The translations under genes were made by a program, and so were the position numbers. A stretch of 20,856 bases of DNA from Bifidobacterium breve. Its GTDB lineage: Bacteria; Actinomycetota; Actinomycetes; S36-B12. Of this stretch, positions 1 to 8,736 are shown in pieces. Each line of letters begins with the position of its first letter. Position 1 is the stretch's first letter. The stretch lies in contig CAMDKJ010000010.1 of NCBI GenBank assembly GCA_945900705.1, positions 1-20,856 of the forward strand, written 5' to 3'. The notes under the pieces were generated by a model. That model was not told where the DNA came from and searched no databases. It saw nothing but the letters and a program-made list of their open reading frames with translations.

Positions 1-467
1 GGAACCATCGGGTGCGGAGGTGCGAGCATCCCCGGTAGCAGTGGCGCCAACAGATCCTGCTTCTCGTAAATGAGGTCAGCGCGATTGTTATCCGCCAACT
101 CAAACTCATTGGTCATGGTAAGCGCACGTGTCGGGCAAGCCTCGATGCAAAGCCCGCAAAAGATGCAGCGAAGGTAGTTGATTTGGTAAACGCGACCGTA
201 GCGCTCCCCTGGGGAGTGACGGTCACCTTCTTGGTTATCTGCCCCTTGTACGAAAATCGCATCTGCCGGGCACGCCCACGCACATAGTTCGCAACCGATG
301 CACTTTTCTAAGCCGTCAGCCCAGCGGTTGAGTTGATGCCTGCCGTGGTATCGCGGCTTCGGCGGGAACTTCGCAGCCTGCTCTGGATACTGCTCGGTTA
401 CCACCTTTTTGAACATGGTGGCAAACGTGACCCCAAAGCCACGAACCACCTGTGGGAGTTCAGCCAT
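1..467 (-). CDS. nuoI: NADH-quinone oxidoreductase subunit I (NuoI), 3' end beyond window
   Basis: This is the N-terminal 155 residues of the ferredoxin-like subunit that carries clusters N6a and N6b and passes electrons toward NuoB in the connecting module of complex I. Two CxxCxxCxxxCP motifs are visible: Cys56/59/62/66 (CIGCELCAWACP) and Cys101/104/107/111 (CIFCGLCIEACP). The ATG at 467 overlaps the nuoH stop by 8 bp. A strong GGAGG (474-478, read on the minus strand) sits 6 nt upstream inside the nuoH tail, which fixes this start. The reading frame is open to the window edge, so the C-terminus and the following nuoJ-N genes lie outside. The identification is secure; only the truncation by the window limits the annotation. 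Confidence 0.96.
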   Translation of the reverse strand, partial: MAELPQVVRGFGVTFATMFKKVVTEQYPEQAAKFPPKPRYHGRHQLNRWADGLEKCIGCELCAWACPADAIFVQGADNQEGDRHSPGERYGRVYQINYLRCIFCGLCIEACPTRALTMTNEFELADNNRADLIYEKQDLLAPLLPGMLAPPHPMV

Positions 468-1761
468 CGATGGCCTCCTGTTGAACTATTGGGGTATTCG
501 ATCGACGCGTCGTGAGAACGGCCTGCTGCCCGGGCATCGGCGGCACTGGGAAGCCACCAGCCATGGGCTCAAACGGTCGGCTCTCGATCTCCTCGCGAAT
601 AAACTTGCGGGCCGCTTCGCGGCGATCTAGGGCCCCTTGCGCAAACCACGACCCGACCAAGAGCACGGCAATTACGATTGCACCGCCAATCAGCAATTGG
701 CGATTGCTGAACTCGATGTCATTACGCAGCACCCGGGCAGCAGCGACGATCATGATCCAAACAATGGAAGCTGGGATCAAGACTTTCCAGCCGAATTTCA
801 TGAACTGGTCGTAGCGAAGGCGCGGGAGTGTAGCGCGAAGCCAGATGAACACGAAAATGAATATCTGCACCTTGATCAACCACCAAAGCAGCGGCCACCA
901 ACCGGTATTGGCCGACTCCCAAAGCGAAATGGGCCACGGCGCCAACCACCCGCCTAAGAACAAAGTTGTTGCAAGTGCGGAAACAGTGACCATGTTGATG
1001 TACTCGGCCAAGAAGAACATCGCAAACTTCAGTGAGGAGTACTCGGTGTGGAAGCCGCCGACCAACTCACCTTCGGCTTCGGGGAGATCAAACGGTGCCC
1101 GGTTGGTCTCGCCAACCATTGAAGTTACGTAAATCAAGAATGACGGCAGCAATATCACCCCAAACCAAATCGGCTCTTGGGCCGTGATGATTTCAGATGT
1201 TGACATTGACCCCGCGTACAAGAAAACCGCCACGAAGGACATTCCCATGGCAATTTCATAGGAAATCATTTGGGCACTTGAGCGCAATCCACCAAGGAGC
1301 GGGTAAGTGGAGCCAGACGACCAACCGGCCAGCACAATCCCGTAGATGCCTATGGAGGCAATAGCGAGTATGTAAAGCACCGAGACCGGGAAGTCCGTAA
1401 GTTGAAGTGGTGTCTCAACCCCGAAAATTGACACCGTTGGGCCAAATGGGATTACCGCGAATGCTAAGAATGCGGCTGTTGCTGAAATCACGGGGGCAAT
1501 CCAGTAGACGCCCAGATGGGCCGCCTTTGGAATAATTTCTTCCTTCAACCCGAGTTTGAAACCGTCCATCAAAGACTGAAGTAGGCCAAATGGGCCAACG
1601 CGGTTTGGTCCGATGCGGTTCTGCATGCGCGAAACCACTCGCCGCTCCCACCAGATGGTGAACAAGGTCAGCAGTACCAGCATGACGAAGATTGCGAGCG
1701 CCTTTAGCAGCACCAACCACCAAGGATCAATACCAAACACCCCGAATTGCGATCCGGTCAT
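460..1761 (-). CDS. nuoH: NADH-quinone oxidoreductase subunit H (NuoH)
   Basis: Integral membrane subunit at the heel of complex I that helps form the quinone-binding channel. At 433 residues it is longer than the roughly 325-residue E. coli protein. Family signatures are present: RIGPNRVGPFG (49-59), GWSSGSTYPLLGG (146-158) and the acidic loop ETNRAPFDLPEAEGE (218-232), followed by the usual hydrophobic segments and RLRYDQFMKFGWK (314-326). After that comes one more likely membrane segment (about 354-374) and a Pro-rich hydrophilic tail of about 58 residues, an extension I associate with actinobacterial NuoH. The ATG forms a 4-bp ATGA overlap with the nuoG stop, so translation is probably coupled. 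The tail also encodes the ribosome binding site of nuoI. Confidence 0.97.
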   Translation of the reverse strand: MTGSQFGVFGIDPWWLVLLKALAIFVMLVLLTLFTIWWERRVVSRMQNRIGPNRVGPFGLLQSLMDGFKLGLKEEIIPKAAHLGVYWIAPVISATAAFLAFAVIPFGPTVSIFGVETPLQLTDFPVSVLYILAIASIGIYGIVLAGWSSGSTYPLLGGLRSSAQMISYEIAMGMSFVAVFLYAGSMSTSEIITAQEPIWFGVILLPSFLIYVTSMVGETNRAPFDLPEAEGELVGGFHTEYSSLKFAMFFLAEYINMVTVSALATTLFLGGWLAPWPISLWESANTGWWPLLWWLIKVQIFIFVFIWLRATLPRLRYDQFMKFGWKVLIPASIVWIMIVAAARVLRNDIEFSNRQLLIGGAIVIAVLLVGSWFAQGALDRREAARKFIREEIESRPFEPMAGGFPVPPMPGQQAVLTTRRSNTPIVQQEAIDG

Positions 1762-4136
1762 ACCGCACCTCTGATGGTCACGGCCTGGCCAGCTCTCACA
1801 CCGAGATCAAGGTAGAGAGCACAGCCTGGGGAATTCAGGGGCAAACACACGACACCATCGAGAACGTCACCGATCAGCAACGGCAAAGTCACCGAGCCGA
1901 GCGGACCGGTAACCGTGACATTTTCAGGTGCCCCTAGGTCAGCTACGGTCACCGCCGAGCAGGTAGCGGCAACCGCATGCGCCGTAGCTGCAAGGTACGG
2001 CTCCCCCTCCTGCATAACTCCGTTGTCAATTAGCGCCCGCCAGGTGCTAACCAGGTAAGCAGCGTCAACAACTTGGCCGGCTGTGGTATTCGGTGCTTCA
2101 GCGCGCGCACCTGTCCAGGCTCCAAGGGAACCTAACTCCTGACGAATGCCGGCAACGTCGCTGGCGCCTATTGGCGCATTCATGGCACGTGCCAACATCC
2201 CCAGAACTATCGCATCAGACATCACCAGAGCGTCTTTGAAAGTTTGCGCGAAGGGACGCGGGCGGCCTTCCCAGTTCATGAAGGTTCCGGATTTTTCGGT
2301 TACTACCGCAACCGGGAATACCACGTCGGCAAGTTCAGTAATAGCAGAGTGATGGTTCTCGAGCGATACCACAAAAGCGGCGGCTTCGATGGCAGCCCGG
2401 CCAAGTGCTTGGTCCGGCAGGTCAGCAAGTTCAACTCCGCCAGTGATTAGCGCGCCGATGCCGCCCCCGGTAACCGCACGCAACAAGGACTCCCCGGCCA
2501 ACCCGGTGGTTGCCGGCAGTGACTCCACTCCCCAGCACGCGGCAACCGCACCACGTGCCTGTTCATCTGACAGTGGCCGCCCACCTGGAAGTAGGCCTGC
2601 GAAAGCGCCCGCGTCCAGTGCCCCTCGCTCCCCGGCCCTACGTGGCACCCAAGCGATGGAAGCACCCGTGGATCGGGCTAGTTCAAGTACCGCGGTTGCA
2701 CCGCCTTCGATACCCGCGATGCGCTCACCAACCATGATTACCGCACCGGGTGTGCTCAGTTCAGCGCGGACCTTGGCAGGTAGATCGGTTAGCACCGATG
2801 CTTCGGCACCCGGCTTGGCCGGAATTAAAGTTCCTGCCAATTTACTTAATCCGCGCGTAACCGCCGCACCGACCGAGTAGACGCGCGTGCCCCCACCGCG
2901 TGCCGCTTTACGCAAACGCAAGAACACAATCGGCGACTCGTCCTCTGGCTCAAAGGCTATGAGAAGAACCGCCGGTGCCTTTTCGAGTGATTCGTAGGTT
3001 GTGCGCACCGCGGTACCAGCTACCGAGGAACGTAAAAACTGTGCTTCTTCGTCCGAAGACTCGCGGACGCGAAAATCAATATTGTCCGACTGCAGAACGG
3101 CTCGGGCGAACCGCGCGTATGCGTACGCATCTTCAACTGTTGAACGCCCGCCAACGAGCACCCCATGGCTTGTTGACTCTGCTAAGCCACGTGCGGCGGC
3201 ATCCAGGGCCTCCGGCCAAGAAACCGGACGCAACTGACCGTTTTCACGAATTAGCGGCGTAGTGACCCGACCCTGCTCTTGATAAGTGAAAGCGAATCGA
3301 CCTTTGTCGCAGTTCCACTCTTCGTTAACAGCGGGTTCATCCCACGCCAACCGGCGGGTGACCGTGCCGCGGCGATGGTCGGTGCGCAGTGAACAGCCGG
3401 ATGCGCAGTGCTCACAAGTTGTAGGGACCGAGACTAGATCAAATGGTCGCGACCGGAATCGGTAGGCCGCGCTGGTCAATGCGCCGACCGGGCAAATCTG
3501 CACGGTGTTACCTGAGAAGTACGAGTCAAATGGCTGATCCGACGCGGTACCGACTTGCTGATTGGATCCGCGTTCAAGTAACTCAAGCATTGGATCACCA
3601 GCGATTTGCTCTGCGAACCTGGTACACCGGGCGCACGAAACGCAACGCTCCCGATCGAGCAGGATCTGTGCGCTGACATTTATTGGCTTGGGGAAGGTGC
3701 GCTTCTCTTCTTCAAACCGAGACTCCGGGCGACCGGCGCTCATGGCTTGGTTCTGCAGTGGGCACTCGCCACCTTTATCGCATACCGGGCAATCGAGGGG
3801 GTGATTCAACAGCAGAAACTCCATCACGCCTTCTTGTGCATCTCGCGCGATCGGGGAGGTCAACTGAGTTCGCACTTGCATCCCATCAGAAACAACTTGC
3901 GCGCATGCTGGCTGCGGTTTCGGGACACCTTCGATATCAACCAAACACATCCGGCATGCCGCTACCGGCTCAAGGAGCGGGTGATCACAAAAACGCGGAA
4001 TCTCAATGCCAAGCAACTCAGCGGCGCGGATTACGAGCGTGCCTTTTGGGATTTCAATGGCGACACCGTCAACGACAACGGTCACCAACTCCACCTGCGG
4101 GGTGAGATCTGATCCGGCATCACTGGTTATGGTCAT
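1758..4136 (-). CDS. nuoG: NADH-quinone oxidoreductase subunit G (NuoG)
   Basis: Large iron-sulfur subunit of the peripheral arm, 792 residues. Cluster ligands can be read in order: a 2Fe-2S set Cys50/61/64/78 (N1b), then His112/Cys116/119/125 (N5), then Cys165/168/171/215 ending in CPVGAL (N4), then a fourth set Cys241/244/248/276 matching the optional N7 cluster known from E. coli and Thermus NuoG. The remainder is a molybdopterin oxidoreductase-like domain that in this family has no molybdenum cofactor. It starts at an ATG overlapping the nuoF stop by 4 bp and ends overlapping the nuoH ATG by 4 bp. No obvious Shine-Dalgarno precedes it, consistent with translational coupling to nuoF. The C-terminal third is weakly conserved, as is usual. 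Confidence 0.97.
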   Translation of the reverse strand: MTITSDAGSDLTPQVELVTVVVDGVAIEIPKGTLVIRAAELLGIEIPRFCDHPLLEPVAACRMCLVDIEGVPKPQPACAQVVSDGMQVRTQLTSPIARDAQEGVMEFLLLNHPLDCPVCDKGGECPLQNQAMSAGRPESRFEEEKRTFPKPINVSAQILLDRERCVSCARCTRFAEQIAGDPMLELLERGSNQQVGTASDQPFDSYFSGNTVQICPVGALTSAAYRFRSRPFDLVSVPTTCEHCASGCSLRTDHRRGTVTRRLAWDEPAVNEEWNCDKGRFAFTYQEQGRVTTPLIRENGQLRPVSWPEALDAAARGLAESTSHGVLVGGRSTVEDAYAYARFARAVLQSDNIDFRVRESSDEEAQFLRSSVAGTAVRTTYESLEKAPAVLLIAFEPEDESPIVFLRLRKAARGGGTRVYSVGAAVTRGLSKLAGTLIPAKPGAEASVLTDLPAKVRAELSTPGAVIMVGERIAGIEGGATAVLELARSTGASIAWVPRRAGERGALDAGAFAGLLPGGRPLSDEQARGAVAACWGVESLPATTGLAGESLLRAVTGGGIGALITGGVELADLPDQALGRAAIEAAAFVVSLENHHSAITELADVVFPVAVVTEKSGTFMNWEGRPRPFAQTFKDALVMSDAIVLGMLARAMNAPIGASDVAGIRQELGSLGAWTGARAEAPNTTAGQVVDAAYLVSTWRALIDNGVMQEGEPYLAATAHAVAATCSAVTVADLGAPENVTVTGPLGSVTLPLLIGDVLDGVVCLPLNSPGCALYLDLGVRAGQAVTIRGAV

Positions 4137-5446
4137 CTGGTTGCCGTTTCCGCAAAGACGTATGACGCTACCGGATTAAATTGTTCATCAGCAGACGTCG
4201 TGGTGGCTGCCTCAAACTCGGCACGGAAGAACTTAAGGGCCGCCGGGTACGGGGTCGCCGCGGCATCACCGAGAGCGCAGAAGGATCGACCGGCAATCTG
4301 CGAGCAAAGGTTCACCAAGGTGTCGACTTCAGCGGGCGAGCCATGGCCGTGCTCGAACTTCTCGAGCACCCCGGTAATCCAGTAGGTACCTTCGCGGCAC
4401 GGAGTGCATTTACCGCAGGACTCATGCTTGTAGAACTCAAGCCACCTAGTCACTGCCTTGACGACACTGACCGTATTGTCGAACAGCATCGGAGTTCCGG
4501 TGCCAAGCATCGTGCCAGCCGCAGCCATATCTTCGTAGGTCAGCGGAAGGTCAAGGTGCTCAGCAGTCAACATTGGTACCGAAGAGCCCCCGGGCAGCCA
4601 GAACTTAACTTCACCGCCACCTCTGATGCCACCGGCGTAGTCAAGGAGTTCGCGCATCGTGATACCAAGTGGAGCCTCGTAAATACCAGGGCGCACCACA
4701 TGGCCTGAAACTGAGAATACTTTGAAGCCCGGGGATTTCTCGGTTCCGAATTGGCGGAACCAAGCCACCCCTCTATCGATGATGTATGGGATATTGGCAA
4801 TGGTTTCGACGTTGTTTATTACCGTGGGTGAGGCATAAAGACCCGCGACCGCCGGGAACGGCGGCTTGAGCCGGGGCTGCCCACGGTAACCCTCAAGGGA
4901 ATCAAGCAGTGCGGTCTCTTCACCGCAGATGTAGGCACCGGCGCCAGAGTGGACGACGATATCAAGGGAAAAGTCTGTGCCAAAAATATTTTCGCCGATA
5001 AGGCCTGCTGCGCGCGCCTGCTCTACCGCATAGGCAACCTTGCGAATGGCATGCGGTACCTCACCGCGAATATAGATGAATGCGTGGTTGGCCCGGATCG
5101 CATATGAGGCAATGATTACGCCCTCAACCAGTGCATGCGGATTCGCCAACATGATCGGGACGTCTTTGCAGGCACCCGGCTCAGATTCATCTGCATTGAC
5201 AACGAGGTAGTGCGGCTTGCCATCATTTTGCGGGACGAATCCCCACTTCATGCCGGTGGGAAAGCCGGCGCCCCCACGCCCGCGCAGCCCCGAATCCTTT
5301 ATCTGACCGATGATCGCGTCAGGATCCATTTTTAGGGCAGCCGCGAGTGCCTGATATCCACCAACCCGGCGGTAGCCTTCGATCGTGTAAAGGTCTGGCT
5401 TATCCCAGTGTTCGGTGATAATTGGCGTCAGCCCTGAAGTGATCAT
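4133..5446 (-). CDS. nuoF: NADH-quinone oxidoreductase subunit F (NuoF), NADH/FMN-binding
   Basis: Entry point of electrons: binds NADH and FMN and carries the 4Fe-4S cluster N3. 437 residues. The nucleotide-binding glycine-rich motif GRGGAGFPTGMKW is at 56-68, followed by NADESEPGACKD (84-95) and GAGAYICGEETALLDSLEG (168-186), both of the flavin/NADH site. The N3 ligands are Cys344/347/350 (ESCGKCTPCREGT) and Cys390 (SFCALGD). Both ends overlap the neighbours by 4 bp (nuoE stop and nuoG start), so nuoE-F-G form one translationally coupled block encoding the complete NADH dehydrogenase module. The start ATG at 5446 gives the expected family length. Confidence 0.98.
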   Translation of the reverse strand: MITSGLTPIITEHWDKPDLYTIEGYRRVGGYQALAAALKMDPDAIIGQIKDSGLRGRGGAGFPTGMKWGFVPQNDGKPHYLVVNADESEPGACKDVPIMLANPHALVEGVIIASYAIRANHAFIYIRGEVPHAIRKVAYAVEQARAAGLIGENIFGTDFSLDIVVHSGAGAYICGEETALLDSLEGYRGQPRLKPPFPAVAGLYASPTVINNVETIANIPYIIDRGVAWFRQFGTEKSPGFKVFSVSGHVVRPGIYEAPLGITMRELLDYAGGIRGGGEVKFWLPGGSSVPMLTAEHLDLPLTYEDMAAAGTMLGTGTPMLFDNTVSVVKAVTRWLEFYKHESCGKCTPCREGTYWITGVLEKFEHGHGSPAEVDTLVNLCSQIAGRSFCALGDAAATPYPAALKFFRAEFEAATTTSADEQFNPVASYVFAETATR

Positions 5447-6102
5447 GAGGCATCCCCGGCCGGTACCGAGGCCGCGCTCATTCCGCGCTCCTGTGCAATG
5501 CGAAGGCCCACCAGCATTTTCCCATCGACCGCCTCACCTTCGTTGACCAAACCATCGAGCGGGTAGACAAGGGTGTGTTCGGTCGCTTGGAAATCGCGAA
5601 TGACCGGGCCGCGAGTCGATGCGACCTGCTCACCGCGCGCAAGTCGGTCGACTACATCAACGGCACTGGCCGGAGTTACATCGTCCATGTACTCCCAGTC
5701 GACGGTCATCACGGGTGCATGGGTGCAGGCGGCTTGACATTCAATACGTTCAAGCCAGAACTCACCATCGGCACTTGGCTCATTACTTCCAATGCCTAAT
5801 CTCTCACTTAGCGCTGCAAACACTGCATCGCCGCCGAGTAGACCGCACAGGGTGTTCGTGCAGACGCCGACGTGATGCTTACCAACCGGCTTACGCTTGT
5901 ACATCGTGTAAAAAGTCGCTACCGCGGTGACTTCAGCAGAGGTAATACCCAGGACTTCGGCACACGCATTTATGCCGTCAGCGGTGACTTCGTTATCAAC
6001 ACTTTGAACTAGATGAAGCATGGGAAGTAGTGCCGAGCGAGATTTCGGGTAGCGGGCAGCCAGATCACGCATCTGGTCGCGAGTTGCCTCACTGATAGTC
6101 AT
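5443..6102 (-). CDS. nuoE: NADH-quinone oxidoreductase subunit E (NuoE), 24-kDa 2Fe-2S subunit
   Basis: Thioredoxin-fold subunit carrying the 2Fe-2S cluster N1a next to the FMN of NuoF. 219 residues from the chosen start. Ligands are Cys81 and Cys86 (CTNTLC, CxxxxC) and Cys122 and Cys126 (CQAAC, CxxxC). The N-terminal helical part includes FYTMYKRKPVGKHHVGVC (64-81). The open frame extends upstream to an ATG at 6183, but that start would lie inside nuoD and add 27 Arg-rich residues unlike the family. The ATG at 6102 has GGAGA a few bases upstream and leaves a 31-bp gap after the nuoD stop. About 50 residues past the core form a C-terminal extension not found in the short E. coli NuoE. Confidence 0.95.
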   Translation of the reverse strand: MTISEATRDQMRDLAARYPKSRSALLPMLHLVQSVDNEVTADGINACAEVLGITSAEVTAVATFYTMYKRKPVGKHHVGVCTNTLCGLLGGDAVFAALSERLGIGSNEPSADGEFWLERIECQAACTHAPVMTVDWEYMDDVTPASAVDVVDRLARGEQVASTRGPVIRDFQATEHTLVYPLDGLVNEGEAVDGKMLVGLRIAQERGMSAASVPAGDAS

Positions 6103-6133
6103 AAATCTCCGTCGCTCTCGTTTTCGTTGGGTA

Positions 6134-7471
6134 TTACCGGTCGACCCCGCCCATGACAGGATCGATGCTGGCGACCGCAGCAATTAGATCTGCCACCTGA
6201 CCGCCTTCGCTCATCGCTGCCACAGACTGCAGGTTGGTAAATGAAGGATCACGGAAGTGCGCGCGATAAGGCCGGGTACCACCAGCGCTAACTAAGTGGC
6301 AACCGAGCTCACCTCGCGGTGACTCAATTGCGGTGTAAACCTGACCTACCGGAACTTTGAAACCCTCGGTAACTAACTTGAAATGATGGATCAGGGCTTC
6401 CATGGACTCCGACATAATCTCGCGGATGTGGTCGGTTGAATTGCCTTGACCGTCAGCACCAATTGCCAGTTGCGCCGGCCAGGCGATTCTCTTATCGGCG
6501 ATCATTACCGGGCCTGGCTGCCCGAGCCGATCAAGGGCTTGTTCAATGATTCTGATGGACTGCTGCATCTCACCCACGCGGATTAGAAACCGGCCGTACG
6601 CATCACATGTGGTTTCAGTGACAACATCGAATTCAAAAGTTTCGTACCCGCAGTACGGCTGGGTCTTGCGCAGGTCATGGGGCAACCCCGTAGCGCGCAA
6701 GATTGGCCCGGTAACACCAAGTGCCATGCACCCGGTCAGGTCGAGGTACCCAATACCCGAGGTGCGGCCCATCCAGATCGAATTGTCAATCAGTAGATCG
6801 GTGGTGTCTTTCAACCGTTTACGCAACAACGGAAGCATCTCACGGATTTTCTCGACACCATCTGCTGGTAGATCTTGCGCGACCCCGCCAGGACGGATGT
6901 AGGCGCTGTTCATGCGTAAGCCGGTGACCATTTCAAAGACATCGAGGATCAACTCGCGCTCACGGAAGCCGAAGATCATCGCGGTTAGCGCACCCAACTC
7001 CATGCCGCCGGTTGCCAACGCGACCAGGTGCGAGGAAATTCGGTTCAACTCCATCATCATGATTCGAATGACGCTGGCTCGCTTCGGAATTTGATCGGTG
7101 ACACCAAGTAGTTTCTCGACCGCTAGGCAATAAACCGTCTCATTGAAGAAAGGGGCTAGATAATCCATCCGCGTGACGAAAGTGACGCCCTGAACCCAGG
7201 ATCGGTACTCCATATTCTTTTCAATACCCGTATGCAAATAGCCGATCCCGCATCTGGCTTGGGTTACTGTCTCGCCGTCGAGCTCAACTATGAGACGAAG
7301 CACCCCGTGGGTTGATGGGTGCTGCGGGCCCATATTGACGACGATGCGCTCCTTTTCGCCATCAGGTGCCGCAGTAATTGTGTCCCAGTCGCCGCCGGAA
7401 ACGTTGTAAATGGTTTCATCGCCGGATTCATATGAACTGGCATATGGATCACCCAGGTGCTCGGTCGACAT
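6134..7471 (-). CDS. nuoD: NADH-quinone oxidoreductase subunit D (NuoD), 49-kDa subunit
   Basis: Quinone-site subunit of the connecting module, related to the large subunit of NiFe hydrogenases. 445 residues. The quinone-binding loop GPQHPSTHG (48-56) and RMDYLAPFFNE (101-111) are present. His55 and Tyr104 are 49 residues apart, the same spacing as the quinone-headgroup His/Tyr pair of Thermus Nqo4, so they are the likely counterparts. Other signatures are GELGCHLVSAGGTRPYR near residue 385 and the C-terminal DPVMGGVDR. NuoC is a separate gene, so this is not the NuoCD fusion of enterobacteria. The ATG overlaps the nuoC stop by 1 bp (TGATG). A roughly 40-residue N-terminal leader precedes the conserved core. 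Confidence 0.97.
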   Translation of the reverse strand: MSTEHLGDPYASSYESGDETIYNVSGGDWDTITAAPDGEKERIVVNMGPQHPSTHGVLRLIVELDGETVTQARCGIGYLHTGIEKNMEYRSWVQGVTFVTRMDYLAPFFNETVYCLAVEKLLGVTDQIPKRASVIRIMMMELNRISSHLVALATGGMELGALTAMIFGFRERELILDVFEMVTGLRMNSAYIRPGGVAQDLPADGVEKIREMLPLLRKRLKDTTDLLIDNSIWMGRTSGIGYLDLTGCMALGVTGPILRATGLPHDLRKTQPYCGYETFEFDVVTETTCDAYGRFLIRVGEMQQSIRIIEQALDRLGQPGPVMIADKRIAWPAQLAIGADGQGNSTDHIREIMSESMEALIHHFKLVTEGFKVPVGQVYTAIESPRGELGCHLVSAGGTRPYRAHFRDPSFTNLQSVAAMSEGGQVADLIAAVASIDPVMGGVDR

Positions 7472-8175
7472 CAGTTGTACGCCCTCCGCTGATCCGGTGG
7501 CGGGATTGTCGCGCCCTTATATTCAACCGGAATGCCACCAAGTGGGTAGTCCTTGCGCTGCGGATGCCCCGGCCAGTCATCGGGCATTTCGATACGAGTC
7601 AAGAACGGATGGCCGTCAAAAATTATGCCGAAGAAATCCCAGGTCTCACGTTCATGCCAGTCATTTGTCGGGTAGAGCGCAACAAGTGACGGGATATGCG
7701 GGTCGCCATCGGGTGCCGCAACCTCAACTCGAATGCGGCGGTTATGGGTTATCGAAAGGAGGTGATAAACCGCGTGGAGTTCACGGCCGATGTCATTTGG
7801 ATAGTGCACCCCGTTGACACCACTGCAGAACTCAAAGCGTAGCCCGGGTTCATCACGCAGAGTCGAGGCAAAAGCAACTAGCTGCTCACGCCGGACAAAA
7901 AAAGTGATTTCGCCGCGATCAACCACCACTTTTTCGACCGCGCTCGACATCGGGATACCTCGGGCGGTTAGCGAAAGTTCGAGCTCTTCGGATAGTTCAT
8001 CAAACCAACCGCCATAAGGAGGCAAACTGGCGGCCGGCAGCACCCGTGGGTCGATTAGGCCACCAAAACCACTGGTGTCGCCCGAACCTTGAATACCGAA
8101 AGCACCATGCTGAACGTCAATGATGTCAATACTCGATACGCCTTCGGGCACCACCGGTAGTTGATCGCTGGTCAT
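7471..8175 (-). CDS. nuoC: NADH-quinone oxidoreductase subunit C (NuoC), 30-kDa subunit
   Basis: Scaffold subunit of the connecting module with no cofactor. 234 residues. The family signature ERETWDFFGIIFDGHPFLTRI lies near residues 175-195, followed by MPDDWPGHPQRKDYPLGGIP near 198-217. The first roughly 70 residues are poorly conserved and rich in Gly/Pro/Ser, as in other separate, non-fused actinobacterial NuoC proteins. The ATG at 8175 overlaps the nuoB stop by 4 bp, and an AAAGGG-like ribosome binding site lies in the nuoB tail. It ends in TGATG, sharing one base with the nuoD start. Position between nuoB and nuoD matches the standard operon order. Confidence 0.96.
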   Translation of the reverse strand: MTSDQLPVVPEGVSSIDIIDVQHGAFGIQGSGDTSGFGGLIDPRVLPAASLPPYGGWFDELSEELELSLTARGIPMSSAVEKVVVDRGEITFFVRREQLVAFASTLRDEPGLRFEFCSGVNGVHYPNDIGRELHAVYHLLSITHNRRIRVEVAAPDGDPHIPSLVALYPTNDWHERETWDFFGIIFDGHPFLTRIEMPDDWPGHPQRKDYPLGGIPVEYKGATIPPPDQRRAYN

Positions 8176-8726
8176 CTCAGCAGCCCTTTCATCTCCAATG
8201 TCGAAGGTGCCGCAAGCGCTGCTGATTCAAGGGCAATAATTTCGGCTTTGCGATTAGCTCCCATTTTGGTGTCTTGAATTTGGTCATGTAATTTCAAGAT
8301 AGCGTCGATGAGCATCTCGGGGCGCGGCGGGCAACCGGGCAGGTAAATATCAACCGGGACCACGTGATCGACACCTTGAACAATCGCGTAGTTGTTAAAC
8401 ATGCCGCCACTGGATGCGCAAACGCCCATCGCGAGAACCCATTTCGGGCCCGGCATCTGGTCATAAACCTGACGAAGCACCGGCGCCATCTTCTGGCTCA
8501 CCCGCCCTGCCACGATCATCAGATCGGCTTGGCGCGGTGATGCTCGGAAAACTTCCATGCCAAACCGCGCTAAGTCATAGCGAGCACCCCCGACAGCCAT
8601 CATCTCAATGGCGCAGCAGGCGAGGCCGAAGGTTGCTGGCCACAGTGAGCCTTTGCGGGCATAGCCGGCCACTTTCTCAACCGTGGTAAGTAATACGCCC
8701 GATGGCAGTGCCTCTTCAAGTCCCAT
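8172..8726 (-). CDS. nuoB: NADH-quinone oxidoreductase subunit B (NuoB), N2 cluster subunit
   Basis: Carries the terminal 4Fe-4S cluster N2, which reduces menaquinone. 184 residues from the start MGLEEALPSG, the length I recall for the M. tuberculosis protein. Ligands are the tandem Cys37-Cys38 (GLACCAIE), Cys103 (GVCASSGG) and Cys132 (YLPGCPPRPE). The frame stays open to an ATG at 8783, but that start would overlap nuoA by 47 bp and add 19 Ser/Asp-rich residues. The ATG at 8726 leaves 10 bp after the nuoA stop and gives the typical actinobacterial N-terminus; its Shine-Dalgarno (GGGA) is weak. The stop overlaps the nuoC ATG by 4 bp. Confidence 0.96.
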   Translation of the reverse strand: MGLEEALPSGVLLTTVEKVAGYARKGSLWPATFGLACCAIEMMAVGGARYDLARFGMEVFRASPRQADLMIVAGRVSQKMAPVLRQVYDQMPGPKWVLAMGVCASSGGMFNNYAIVQGVDHVVPVDIYLPGCPPRPEMLIDAILKLHDQIQDTKMGANRKAEIIALESAALAAPSTLEMKGLLR

Positions 8727-8736
8727 TGATTTCCCG

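Noticed and set aside
2389..2880. 163-codon plus-strand open frame inside nuoG
   Set aside because: Low-complexity Ala/Pro/Ser translation, fully antisense to nuoG, no start signal and no domain.
4133..5446. Val in place of the Arg often seen after CKD in NuoF (CKDVPIM)
   Set aside because: As far as I recall, actinobacterial NuoF proteins have aliphatic residues here, so it is lineage-typical, not an active-site defect.
6103..6183. Longer nuoE start at 6183
   Set aside because: It would begin inside nuoD, add Arg-rich non-family residues, and ignore the GGAGA before the ATG at 6102.
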